The notes under the pieces were generated by a model. It saw nothing but the letters and a program-made list of their open reading frames with translations, ran no database searches and was not told the DNA's origin. Positions 53,308 through 61,873 of a stretch of 64,000 nucleotides of DNA are shown piece after piece. The DNA is from Singulisphaera sp. GP187 (GTDB lineage: Bacteria > Planctomycetota > Planctomycetia > Isosphaerales > Isosphaeraceae), in contig NZ_FSRB01000002.1 of assembly GCF_900129635.1 (NCBI RefSeq), positions 2,198,727 through 2,262,726 on the forward strand, in the 5' to 3' direction. The position numbers and the translations under genes were made by a program. Each line of letters starts with the position of its first letter. Positions within the stretch are counted from its first letter, which is position 1.

Positions 53308-56013
53308 TTACTGGCTCGCCGATTCCTTGGGTTCCGGGTCGTTCCGCAAATATGAAAGCAGGTCGAGTACCTGTTCTTTTCGGAGCACGTTCACGATGCC
53401 GAGAGGCATGTTCGAAAGCTCCGATCGGCGCCTTTGGAGGATGTTCGCCTTCTCGATCGCGACCAGATTCACCGCGCCGGGGGGGCGTAACACCACGAAC
53501 CGATCATCCTCGCGTTCGACTCGGCCCGAGACCACCGCCCCGTCGGCCGTTTCGATCAAGATGCCCGCATATTCGTCGGGGATGACCTTCGACGGCAGCA
53601 GGATCGATTCGAGGAGGTCGTGGTTGTTCAGTCGGCGGCCAACGCCCGTCAGGTCAGGCCCGACACTCCCGCCCTCGCCCTCGAACCGATGGCACTGGAT
53701 GCAGCCTGTGTCGCGGAACGCTTTCCGGCCTGCCTCCAGCGATCGCCCTGTCTTCAACTGGTCGAGCTCGGGCAGGAGGTCGGCCATCTCCCAGGCCTGG
53801 ACGAACGTGTGCTCGGGCTTGAGCTGGGCGATCCAGTCCCGCAACAAAGTGACTGCCTGGTCGTCGACTCGGCTCGTCACCAGCGGTGGCATCTGGCCAC
53901 GCCCGCGCACCGAGAGGCGACGCAGGAGCGCCGAGCGCTCGGGATCGCCGGGCGCAACCAGCATCGCGTTGCTGATGCCAAAGGTGTCATGCTGCGGCCG
54001 AGCGTCCAACAGCCCCATCTTGTCGCGTGGCGCTGCGAGGGTCAGGACCATCTTCGCGTTACCGCCGCCGGCCTCGATATGACAGACCGAGCAATTGACC
54101 TGCAAATATGTCCGCGCCCGCCGCTCGAGATCGTGACTGGAATCCCTCGGATCAATCAGTGTATCGAGATCTTTGGGTTCTTTGGGCAACGCCTTGGTGA
54201 AGAGACCGATATGGTCGAGCGTCCGGAGCTGGTTGTCGCGAACACCCCCGTAGTCATGATCTCGATTCAACTGCGCTCCGGTCACGCCCAGAACGAAACC
54301 GGCCGCTCGACTGTGACACGCCATGCACTCCGAGCGACTGGGAAAGCGCCATTTCTGACGGGCACCCGCCGGGCCGGCTATGGCGAATTCGCCGTCCTCG
54401 CCGTTCTTCGCCACCAGTGTTGCGTCGGTTTGCGCATCGTTCCAGCGGTACGAGTAGCCTGTCCACTCGCCTTGCTGACGGAGCATGACGCGGGTTTCCA
54501 CCCGGAACCGCGACGCCTCGTTCCCAGGCTCACGTTCGAGCGTGAGCAATTGAACGAGCGCGGTGTTGTCGGGAAAGTCCCAGCCGCGGCCCGGGTCGAA
54601 ACCGACTTTCAAATCACCCGGGACCGCGATGAAGTGCTCTGCACGCGCCCCGTCGGTCCAGCCTGGCGCATTCACAGAATAGGGAATGATTGCGGGATCA
54701 AGTTTATGTTCGGACGTTGAAGTCAAGAGGCCGGTCTGGCTCAGGAGGGTCGGGAACGGCGCTCGCGTTTCGGATTCTGGTACGGGGACGAGCCGATCGA
54801 TTCCACCGCCGTGATCGACGATGAGTAGTTCCCCGTGGTGGTCGACTCGAAACGAGGCGATTTGGAGGGGGGTATCGGCCAGTTCGCGGTGCCAGAGCAC
54901 GCGCTGGCCGTCGTGCTTCATTCCCCAGATCCGCCCGCTCGAATAGTCGCCGTAGATGTAGGCCCCGTTGAGGTCCGGGAGCTTGTCCCCATAGTAGACC
55001 ACGCCGCCGGTCAGGGAGCGGAACTCCGCATGGGAATGCTCGATCGTGGGGGGGACGTGCGGTGTTGGACCTCGTTTCCGTTCGAGATAGAACGGGTGGC
55101 TCCCTTCGTACACGCTCCAGCCGTAATTCTCACCGCGGCCGATGAGATGAGCCGTTTCCCATTGGTCCTGGCCGTTGGTTCCCACCCAGATTTGCCCGGT
55201 CTTGGCGTCGCAGCCCATCCGCCAAGGGTTTCGTAGCCCGTAGGCCCAGATTTCCGGGCGGGCGCCTGGTGTTTTGACGAACGGATTGTCCGGCGGGATC
55301 GCATAGTGCTGATTGCCGTCGCGCTTGTTGACGTCGATCCGGAGTACGCTGCCGAGCAGGTCGTTGAGGGTTTGGCCGGAAACGTAAGTGTCCGAGTCGC
55401 TACTTCCGTCGCCGGTCGTGAGATAGAGCATCTGGTCGGGCCCGAACGTCATGTCGCCGCCGTCGTGTCCGGAGGATTGCCACTCGAGGATCAGCGTTTC
55501 GGACTTCGGCACGATCTTATGCAGCGGCTGGCGCTCGACTGTGTACCGGAGGATCTGATTCATCCGCTCCGGGGCCGCCCTCGGACCGTTGCGGAACAGA
55601 TAAACGTAGCCGTTCGAGGCGTAGTCGGGATGAAAGCAGACGGAGTAGACCAGATACTTCGGGAGGTCGAGAACCAACTCGGAGTCCGCGGTGTCGGGGT
55701 CATCCTTGATCCGCACGATCCGTGAGCCCTGTTCGGCGGCAATCCCCTCCTGGATCACCCAGAGCTGATCGGTTCCTGGTTCCTCAGCCAGGTAGATCGG
55801 GGTTTTCCAGGTCAACTTCGTGAACGTTTTTTCGACCGTGTAGGGCAAGGGCGGTTCCGGCGAACCGATCAGGCGAGACGCGTTCCAGGGGACACGTTTC
55901 GGCAGGCCGAACGGCGCTTCGGCATCGGCCGGGGCCGAGAGGCCGAACCCGACGAGAAAGGTCAGGGCGACCAACGCGCAACCCGAGACGTTCCGGGCGT
56001 AACTGGGACGCAT
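53308..56013 (-). CDS. PQQ-dependent sugar dehydrogenase-like protein fused to c-type cytochrome domains
   Basis: 901 residues. A Sec signal peptide (SGCALVALTFLVGFGLSAPA) precedes a six-bladed beta-propeller of the soluble aldose dehydrogenase type (SSGHDGGDMTFGPDQMLYLT, WAYGLRNPWRM, GENYGWSVYEG, GAYIYGDYSSGRIWG). A middle region of ~200 residues carries CMACH near 561 and CSVCH near 641. The C-terminal part has CIQCH near 772 (DTGCIQCHRFEGEGGSVGPD), then the planctomycete heme-binding tail LLESILLPSKVIPDEYAG and ETADGAVVSGRVERED. Three heme sites are therefore expected. It oxidises an extracellular substrate and passes electrons to its own hemes. It is divergent from the ceramidase-like gene. 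Confidence 0.87.
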   Translation of the reverse strand: MRPSYARNVSGCALVALTFLVGFGLSAPADAEAPFGLPKRVPWNASRLIGSPEPPLPYTVEKTFTKLTWKTPIYLAEEPGTDQLWVIQEGIAAEQGSRIVRIKDDPDTADSELVLDLPKYLVYSVCFHPDYASNGYVYLFRNGPRAAPERMNQILRYTVERQPLHKIVPKSETLILEWQSSGHDGGDMTFGPDQMLYLTTGDGSSDSDTYVSGQTLNDLLGSVLRIDVNKRDGNQHYAIPPDNPFVKTPGARPEIWAYGLRNPWRMGCDAKTGQIWVGTNGQDQWETAHLIGRGENYGWSVYEGSHPFYLERKRGPTPHVPPTIEHSHAEFRSLTGGVVYYGDKLPDLNGAYIYGDYSSGRIWGMKHDGQRVLWHRELADTPLQIASFRVDHHGELLIVDHGGGIDRLVPVPESETRAPFPTLLSQTGLLTSTSEHKLDPAIIPYSVNAPGWTDGARAEHFIAVPGDLKVGFDPGRGWDFPDNTALVQLLTLEREPGNEASRFRVETRVMLRQQGEWTGYSYRWNDAQTDATLVAKNGEDGEFAIAGPAGARQKWRFPSRSECMACHSRAAGFVLGVTGAQLNRDHDYGGVRDNQLRTLDHIGLFTKALPKEPKDLDTLIDPRDSSHDLERRARTYLQVNCSVCHIEAGGGNAKMVLTLAAPRDKMGLLDARPQHDTFGISNAMLVAPGDPERSALLRRLSVRGRGQMPPLVTSRVDDQAVTLLRDWIAQLKPEHTFVQAWEMADLLPELDQLKTGRSLEAGRKAFRDTGCIQCHRFEGEGGSVGPDLTGVGRRLNNHDLLESILLPSKVIPDEYAGILIETADGAVVSGRVEREDDRFVVLRPPGAVNLVAIEKANILQRRRSELSNMPLGIVNVLRKEQVLDLLSYLRNDPEPKESASQ

Positions 56014-56596
56014 CTCTGTGCCTCTTCGGATTTGTGGCGGTCAATTCCATTCCGCGCGTCGGCAATCCGTCCGAGGAGGCGCTTCGGCTTCCTCATTCGC
56101 GAGCCGCTGTTCAGTCGAAATGACGTTACATGGTGCTATTGATAATCGATTCGAGTCACCCTATCCACGAGAAAGTCGGAAAATAGGTCTCCATCGCATG
56201 CCTGAAGTGATGTTAGCAGGCGCCTGGGTTGCGGTCGCTACGGAGGTCCAGCCGACTGCGATTAGGCGACTGGCTGTCCTGTCCGGCTCATCGGCCGAAG
56301 TGCAATCGTGAAGGATGCGGTCGTTCTGAACGCAGGAACCGTGTTCAGGGAGAACGTGAAGCAAACCGAGAGCATTCTTTGCGTTTGACCCGATCGATCG
56401 GTATTGTAAGGTCACCAGGGAAATTCAACAATCGTTTTACGGAAAACCGGTTGGATTTGACGGCCGCTCGATCGGGGCCGTACTCAGGCCTCGACAAGGA
56501 TGTTTGTCAGTTGATTGAAATATGCAGTATTGTGGGTTTGATGTGAGCTGAGACCCCGAAACCATCGATCCATCCGAAGTGCGGAGACCTGAGCTG
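56014..56596. other. Divergent intergenic region (583 bases)
   Basis: Contains the promoters of the dehydrogenase (minus) and the ceramidase-like gene (plus). The only signal that stands out is the candidate promoter at 56504-56533. No gene is supported. Confidence 0.5.
56504..56533 (+). promoter_or_regulatory. Candidate sigma-70-type promoter for the ceramidase-like gene
   Basis: TTGTCA (56504-56509) and TATTGT (56528-56533) with an 18-base spacer in an AT-rich stretch, 63 bases upstream of the start at 56597. Five of six and four of six consensus bases. Confidence 0.3.
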
Positions 56597-58036
56597 ATGA
56601 CACGGCAAACGACTCGTCGGCGTTTTGTCCCGAGATCGACGCATGTTGCGTTGAGTCTGGCTGTCACCCTGGCGTTTGCTGGATTCTTCGCGGTCGCTTC
56701 GCGCGTTGGCCACGCCGCCGAGCCTGAGGCCACGCCCGCGACTTCCTGGAAAGCAGGGGTGGCAAAGGTCGTTGTGACGCCTGAGAAGAGTGTCTGGCTT
56801 GCGGGATACGGATCGAAACGACCGCCGGACGGCAAGCTGCACGACTTATGGGTCAAGGTCCTGGCACTTGAAGATGAAAAAGGGCGTCGCGCGGTGATGA
56901 TCACCAGCGATTTCCAAGGTGTTCCCAAGACGATGAGCGACCGGGTGTTTGCTCGGCTCAAACAGAAGTACGCGCTGGAACGCGACCAGGTGATGCTGAC
57001 GTTTTCGCATAACCACTGCGGTCCCAGGCTGGGGGATGACCTGGTCGACTACTATCCGGTGGAAGCCGAGCAGGTCAAGCTGGTCGACGAGTATACGGCG
57101 GCGATGGTCGAGAAATTGGTTGCGGTGGTCGGCGAATCGCTGTCGAGGCTCGCTCCCGCGCGGCTCGGGATCGGCGCGGGGAAGGCGACCTTTGCCGTGA
57201 ATCGGCGCAACAATCCCGAGGCGAAGGTGCCGGAATTGCTCGCGAACGGGACGCCGCTGGTCGGGCCGGTGGATCACAGTGTACCGGTCTTGACCGTGAT
57301 GGGGCCGGAAGGGAACCTGGTGGCCGTGCTGTTCGGTTATGCCTGTCACCCCACGACGCTCAGCTTTACGACCTGGTGTGGCGACTACCCGGGGTTCGCC
57401 CAGCTCGAGGTGGAGCAGAATCACCCGGGAGCGACGGCTTTGTTCGTCAATACGTGTGGAGGCGATCAGAATCCGCTGCCAAGGCGAAGCGTCGAGCTCT
57501 GCGAGCGTTACGGGCACTTGCTGGCGACGGCGGTCGAAGACGCATTGAAGCAACCGTTGAAGTCGATATCTTCGGGGCTTCGAACCGCGTTCGAATACGT
57601 CGAGCTCCCCTACTTGCAGGTGGTGACTCGCAAGGAATTGATCGCCGCGCAAGCGGATCAGAGCCCGATTCGCGCGCGATGGGCCACGCGGATGCTCCGA
57701 AAGCTCGACGCGGGCGAGACCTTTGCGCACTCCTATCCGTATCCGGTGCATGCGTGGCGGCTCGGCAAGGAGTCGCTCGTGATTGGTCTGGGGGCAGAGA
57801 CGGTCGTGGATTATGCGCTTCGGTTCAAACGCGAGTTCGGTCCCGGGACCTGGGTCTGCGGTTACGTGGATGACATGATCTCGTACATCCCCTCGCGACG
57901 CGTTTGGGAGGAAGGGGGCTACGAGGGTGGTTCGAACCTGTTCGAGTACGGCCGCCCTGCCCTTCGATGGGCCGGTGATATCGAAGACCGGATCGCCGGG
58001 ACCGTCCACAAACTCGTCAAGCAGGTTCAAGACTGA
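56597..58036 (+). CDS. Neutral/alkaline ceramidase-like secreted hydrolase
   Basis: 479 residues from ATG 56597; a GTG 18 bases upstream is less likely. The N-terminus TRQTTRRRFVPRS plus a hydrophobic stretch (VALSLAVTLAFAGFFAVA) is a signal peptide, possibly Tat. The body has the neutral ceramidase N-terminal-domain features: WKAGVAKVVVTPEKSVWLAG, SDFQGVPKTM, the zinc-site block TFSHNHCGPRLGD, VLFGYACHPTTLSF and VNTCGGDQNPLPRR. Ceramidases of this family are Zn amidases that cleave N-acyl-sphingosine, but planctomycete paralogues are numerous and act on unknown amides. The family's C-terminal Ig-like domain is not obvious, so this is the shorter form. Followed in the same direction by the hydrolase fusion. 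Confidence 0.87.
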   Translation: MTRQTTRRRFVPRSTHVALSLAVTLAFAGFFAVASRVGHAAEPEATPATSWKAGVAKVVVTPEKSVWLAGYGSKRPPDGKLHDLWVKVLALEDEKGRRAVMITSDFQGVPKTMSDRVFARLKQKYALERDQVMLTFSHNHCGPRLGDDLVDYYPVEAEQVKLVDEYTAAMVEKLVAVVGESLSRLAPARLGIGAGKATFAVNRRNNPEAKVPELLANGTPLVGPVDHSVPVLTVMGPEGNLVAVLFGYACHPTTLSFTTWCGDYPGFAQLEVEQNHPGATALFVNTCGGDQNPLPRRSVELCERYGHLLATAVEDALKQPLKSISSGLRTAFEYVELPYLQVVTRKELIAAQADQSPIRARWATRMLRKLDAGETFAHSYPYPVHAWRLGKESLVIGLGAETVVDYALRFKREFGPGTWVCGYVDDMISYIPSRRVWEEGGYEGGSNLFEYGRPALRWAGDIEDRIAGTVHKLVKQVQD

Positions 58037-58233
58037 GCGGGGGCACCTGAGCGTCGAAAGCGTGTCTTGGGTTCGGAGAGTCTCGGGCTCGTGAAATCCC
58101 GGACCCTCGAAGTTACCCGCGCAAATGTGGCTTTCCCCGATCTTTTCGGCTCTTGCTTGCATCCCGGTTTTCAGCCTTCGACAATCGGGTCGAAGTTGAC
58201 GTGTCGTTGTGTTTCTGACAGGGAGAATTGCTG

Positions 58234-61200
58234 GTGAGAACTCGAAAATGCTTGTGGATTCTCGCCGGCCTGATCGCGGCGGTGAGCGTCTCGGAGGCCG
58301 CGGAGCCAGCCCCCGCGACCGACCTGGGCCCGGTCACGGAGACGCACGTGATGGTGCCGATGCGTGACGGGGTTCGACTGTCGACCTATCTCTACATCCC
58401 GAAGGGGGATGGTCCCTGGCCAGTCTTGTATGAACAGCGGTATGCCGACCTGAAGGGCGCACGCAAGAGCCTCGCCCGCATGGCCGCGGCGGGCTACGTC
58501 GTCGCCGGCCAGAATTTCCGGGGCGCCCAGCTCTCGGAAGGGACCTGGGTCGGCTATCGTGACCTCGGCTGGGGTGAAAAACGGGACGGCTACGACACGG
58601 TGGAATGGCTCGCCAAACAGCCGTGGTCGACAGGCAAGGTGGGGACGTTCGGTGGCTCGCAAGCCGGCTTCGCGCAAAACTTCCTGGCTGTCACCCGTCC
58701 GCCCCACCTGACCTGCCAGTACATGATCGACACCGGCCTGAGCCTGTTCCACGAAGGCTACCGGATCGGAGGCGCCACTCGGCCGGAACGGTTCAAAACC
58801 ATGGACGCCGTCTGCCGCGTGCCCGAGGACAACCGCCGCCTTCTCAAAGAGTGGTTCACGCACCCTATCTGCGACGCCTACTGGGCTGACGAGGATTGCA
58901 CCCGGCACTTCGATGCGATGAACGTCCCCTGTTTTACCGTCGGAAGCTGGTTTGATTTTATGTGCATCGGCTCGGTTGAGAGCTTCATCGGCCGCCAGCA
59001 CCGAGGGGGACCGAATTCTCAAGGGAAGCAACAACTTCTGATCGGACCCTGGCTCCACGGCGGGGTGAAGGAGTCGAACAAAGTTGGCGAGCTGACCTAT
59101 CCCGAGAACGCCCGATTCGCGATGGACGCGCACATGATCCGCTGGTTCGACCACTACCTCAAAGGGGTCGACAACGGTGTCGAGCGTGAGCCCACGGTTC
59201 GCTACTATGTGATGGGGGCGGTCGGAGAAGAAGCGGCCCCGGGCAACGAGTGGCGCACGGCGACCGACTGGCCGCTGCCCGTGGATGAGGCGTCACTCTA
59301 CCTCCAAGAGGGAGGGAAACTCACCGCCAAGGCCCCCGAAACCCCAACGTCGGCGACGACCTTCCTGGCTGACCCGGTCCACCCGAACGAGATTCCGGCC
59401 CGTGGCTTCCCCGGGGCGAAAGACGCGCGTGAGTTCGAGAGCCAGGCGCAAGTGCGGACGTTTACCACGGAGGTCCTGACTGAACCCGTCGAGTGGACGG
59501 GGAAGGTGAAGGCGGAGCTCTACGTCGCTTCCACGGCCCGAGACACCGACTTCATCGTCCGGGTCTCCGATGTTTACCCTGACGGCCGCTCGATCCTGCT
59601 CATGGACTACGTGCGCCGGGCTCGTTACCGCGACGGGTATGACCGAGAGGTCCTGCTCGAGCCCGGCAAAATCGCCAAGGTCGCGTTCGACGTCGGCTGG
59701 ACGAGCCAGGTCTTTAACCGCGGTCATCGGATTCGGATCACCGTGGCCAGTACCGGGGCCCCGTTCTACGAGCCGAACCCGAACACGGGCGAGCCACTGA
59801 CGCTCGACCCTCCGGCGAATCAGGTCGTGGCGACGAATACGGTCTACCACGACCGCCCGCATGCGTCGCGGATCCTCGCGCCCGTGCGACCGAGCGCCTC
59901 GGTCGTCGACAAGCGGGCGCGGCTCGAACAGGAACTTCACGACGTGAAGGGTCGACTTGAAAAACGACCTGCGCTCAATCCCGCCGATCGGGACCAACGT
60001 GCCGATGCCGAGGTGTTCGCCAAGGCGATCACCTGGGCCCTCCGCTACGAATCGAAGCTGGCGCCGGCCGACTTCTCCCTGCTCGAACGGGCGATGGAGC
60101 GTTGCCGGAACCGGGTCGCCGCGCTCGAGGCTGGCAAGCAACCTTGGGGCGAGAAACAGGGGCCGGTCGTCCGGGGCTTCGTTTCCGCGGTGGATGGCTC
60201 GGTGCAACCCTACGGCGTGATCGTCCCGGCGAATTACGACCGCGCCAAACCGATCCGGCTCGACGTCGTGTTGCACGGCAGCTCGTTGCCGACCGGAATG
60301 AGTGAGTCGCGGTTCATGCAACGGTTCGACGAAGATAATCATCCCGGCAAAAAAAATCCTGATCAAAACTATATCGAACTCCATCCGTTGGGTCGGGTCG
60401 AGAATGGGTATCGTTGGGCGGGCGAGACCGACGTTTTCGAGGCGATCGAGGCCGTCTGTCGGAACTACGCGATCGACCGAGACCGAATCGTGCTCCGAGG
60501 GATGTCGATGGGCGCCTCGGGGACGTGGCACCTCGGGCTCAAGCACCCGGATCGATTCGTCGCCCTCGGCCCTTACTGCGGCTATGTCGACACGCGTCAG
60601 TTTTCCTTGACTCCCGTCCCCCGCTTCGTCAAAGTCGGCGCGTTGCCCTCCTACCAGGATAAAGGGTTGCATATGCTCGACTCGGTCGACTACGCGGCCA
60701 ATGCCGGGATTGTGCCGGCCATCGCCTGCATGGGGGAGAAGGACGAGAACTTCCAGGCCCACGAAATGATGGGTCGAGCGATGGCCGATGCGGGCCTGAC
60801 GATGGTCAACCTGATCTCGCCGGGAACCGGACACGTGATCGACCCCGTGACCCATCGCGAGCAGATGCGGCGGATTCAGGAGCATGCGGACAAAGGGCTG
60901 AACCACGCCCCGAGCTCGATTCGCTTCGTCACCTGGACCTTGAAGTACAGTCGCTCCCACTGGGTGCAAATCCTCGGCATGACCGAGCACTACACCCGGG
61001 CCGAGATCGTTGCCCGAGTGAGCGACGACGGCTCGATCGAAGTGGCGGAGCCGACCAACGTGAGCTGTTTCGCTCTCCATCCGCCGATCGCGAAGGCTGG
61101 CATCACGCGGATCCGGGTCGGTTCGGAATGGACTTCGATCTCGGGGAATGGTGCCGATCAGGGCGACCATGCGATCGTCCTCGCCAAACGCGAGGGCCGA

Positions 61201-61821
61201 TGGGTCGACGACGGTGCGCTCGACGACTCCCAACGGATCAGCAAACGCCCCGGATTACAGGGGCCGATCGATGATGCGTTCACGACTCCATTCCTCTGCG
61301 TCCGTGGCACCGGGACGCCCTGGAACCCGGCCGTTCAGGCGTGGTCGGAGGAGAGCTTGAAGCAGTTCGCCGCCGAGTGGAACCAGTATTTCCGCGGCGA
61401 ACTGCCGATCAAGGATGATACGGCCGTGACCCCGGACGACTTGCGCCGCGCAAACCTCATCCTCTTCGGCGACCCCGGGAGCAACCGCTGGATCAGCCAG
61501 GTGCTTCCTCAACTTCCGGTCCGTTGGACGAAGGACGAATGCACGGTCGGCAATGCAACGTACCCGGCGGCGAATTATGCACCGTTGTTGATTCATCCCA
61601 ATCCGCTCGCTCCCCATCGGTACGTGGTTCTCAATAGCGGCCACACCTTTCATGCGAAGGAATTGTCGACCCTCAACTACCTGCTCTTCCCCCGCCTGGG
61701 CGATTGGGCCGTCGTCAAGCTTGCCGAGAATCGTTCGGGACCGGCAAACGATGAGGTCATTCAGGCCGGGTTGTTCGACGAGCGTTGGCAAGTGCCCGGG
61801 GCCGCGGCAATCAACGATTGA
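58234..61821 (+). CDS. Fusion of CocE/X-Pro dipeptidyl-peptidase-like and prolyl-oligopeptidase-like hydrolases
   Basis: 1,195 residues from the GTG at 58234 (GGGAG 8 bases upstream; a TTG at 58228 is also in frame). Signal peptide CLWILAGLIAAVSVSEA. The first part (to ~560) is a CocE/NonD/S15 alpha/beta hydrolase: VMVPMRDGVRLSTYLYIP, the nucleophile elbow GGSQAG (Ser142), and the jelly-roll domain with STARDTDFIVRVSDVYPDG and GHRIRITVASTGAPFYEPNP. The second part has its own elbow GMSMGASG (Ser758), typical of planctomycete S9/PHB-depolymerase-like esterases, with GTGHVID carrying the His. The C-terminal ~250 residues (PLAPHRYVVLNSGHTFHAKE) belong to the same second family. Usually these are separate proteins; the frame is clean throughout. 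Substrates unknown. Confidence 0.85.
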   Translation: MRTRKCLWILAGLIAAVSVSEAAEPAPATDLGPVTETHVMVPMRDGVRLSTYLYIPKGDGPWPVLYEQRYADLKGARKSLARMAAAGYVVAGQNFRGAQLSEGTWVGYRDLGWGEKRDGYDTVEWLAKQPWSTGKVGTFGGSQAGFAQNFLAVTRPPHLTCQYMIDTGLSLFHEGYRIGGATRPERFKTMDAVCRVPEDNRRLLKEWFTHPICDAYWADEDCTRHFDAMNVPCFTVGSWFDFMCIGSVESFIGRQHRGGPNSQGKQQLLIGPWLHGGVKESNKVGELTYPENARFAMDAHMIRWFDHYLKGVDNGVEREPTVRYYVMGAVGEEAAPGNEWRTATDWPLPVDEASLYLQEGGKLTAKAPETPTSATTFLADPVHPNEIPARGFPGAKDAREFESQAQVRTFTTEVLTEPVEWTGKVKAELYVASTARDTDFIVRVSDVYPDGRSILLMDYVRRARYRDGYDREVLLEPGKIAKVAFDVGWTSQVFNRGHRIRITVASTGAPFYEPNPNTGEPLTLDPPANQVVATNTVYHDRPHASRILAPVRPSASVVDKRARLEQELHDVKGRLEKRPALNPADRDQRADAEVFAKAITWALRYESKLAPADFSLLERAMERCRNRVAALEAGKQPWGEKQGPVVRGFVSAVDGSVQPYGVIVPANYDRAKPIRLDVVLHGSSLPTGMSESRFMQRFDEDNHPGKKNPDQNYIELHPLGRVENGYRWAGETDVFEAIEAVCRNYAIDRDRIVLRGMSMGASGTWHLGLKHPDRFVALGPYCGYVDTRQFSLTPVPRFVKVGALPSYQDKGLHMLDSVDYAANAGIVPAIACMGEKDENFQAHEMMGRAMADAGLTMVNLISPGTGHVIDPVTHREQMRRIQEHADKGLNHAPSSIRFVTWTLKYSRSHWVQILGMTEHYTRAEIVARVSDDGSIEVAEPTNVSCFALHPPIAKAGITRIRVGSEWTSISGNGADQGDHAIVLAKREGRWVDDGALDDSQRISKRPGLQGPIDDAFTTPFLCVRGTGTPWNPAVQAWSEESLKQFAAEWNQYFRGELPIKDDTAVTPDDLRRANLILFGDPGSNRWISQVLPQLPVRWTKDECTVGNATYPAANYAPLLIHPNPLAPHRYVVLNSGHTFHAKELSTLNYLLFPRLGDWAVVKLAENRSGPANDEVIQAGLFDERWQVPGAAAIND

Positions 61822-61873
61822 TGAGATCCTTGGATTGGTGTTTGAACTTGCCAGGTGACTTGGAGGCGACCTG

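Noticed and set aside
56846..58162. 438-codon minus-strand frame over the ceramidase-like gene
   Set aside because: Antisense shadow; the ceramidase motifs are on the plus strand.
59293..61233. 646-codon minus-strand frame inside the hydrolase fusion
   Set aside because: Antisense shadow; the plus-strand frame has clear catalytic motifs across the same bases.
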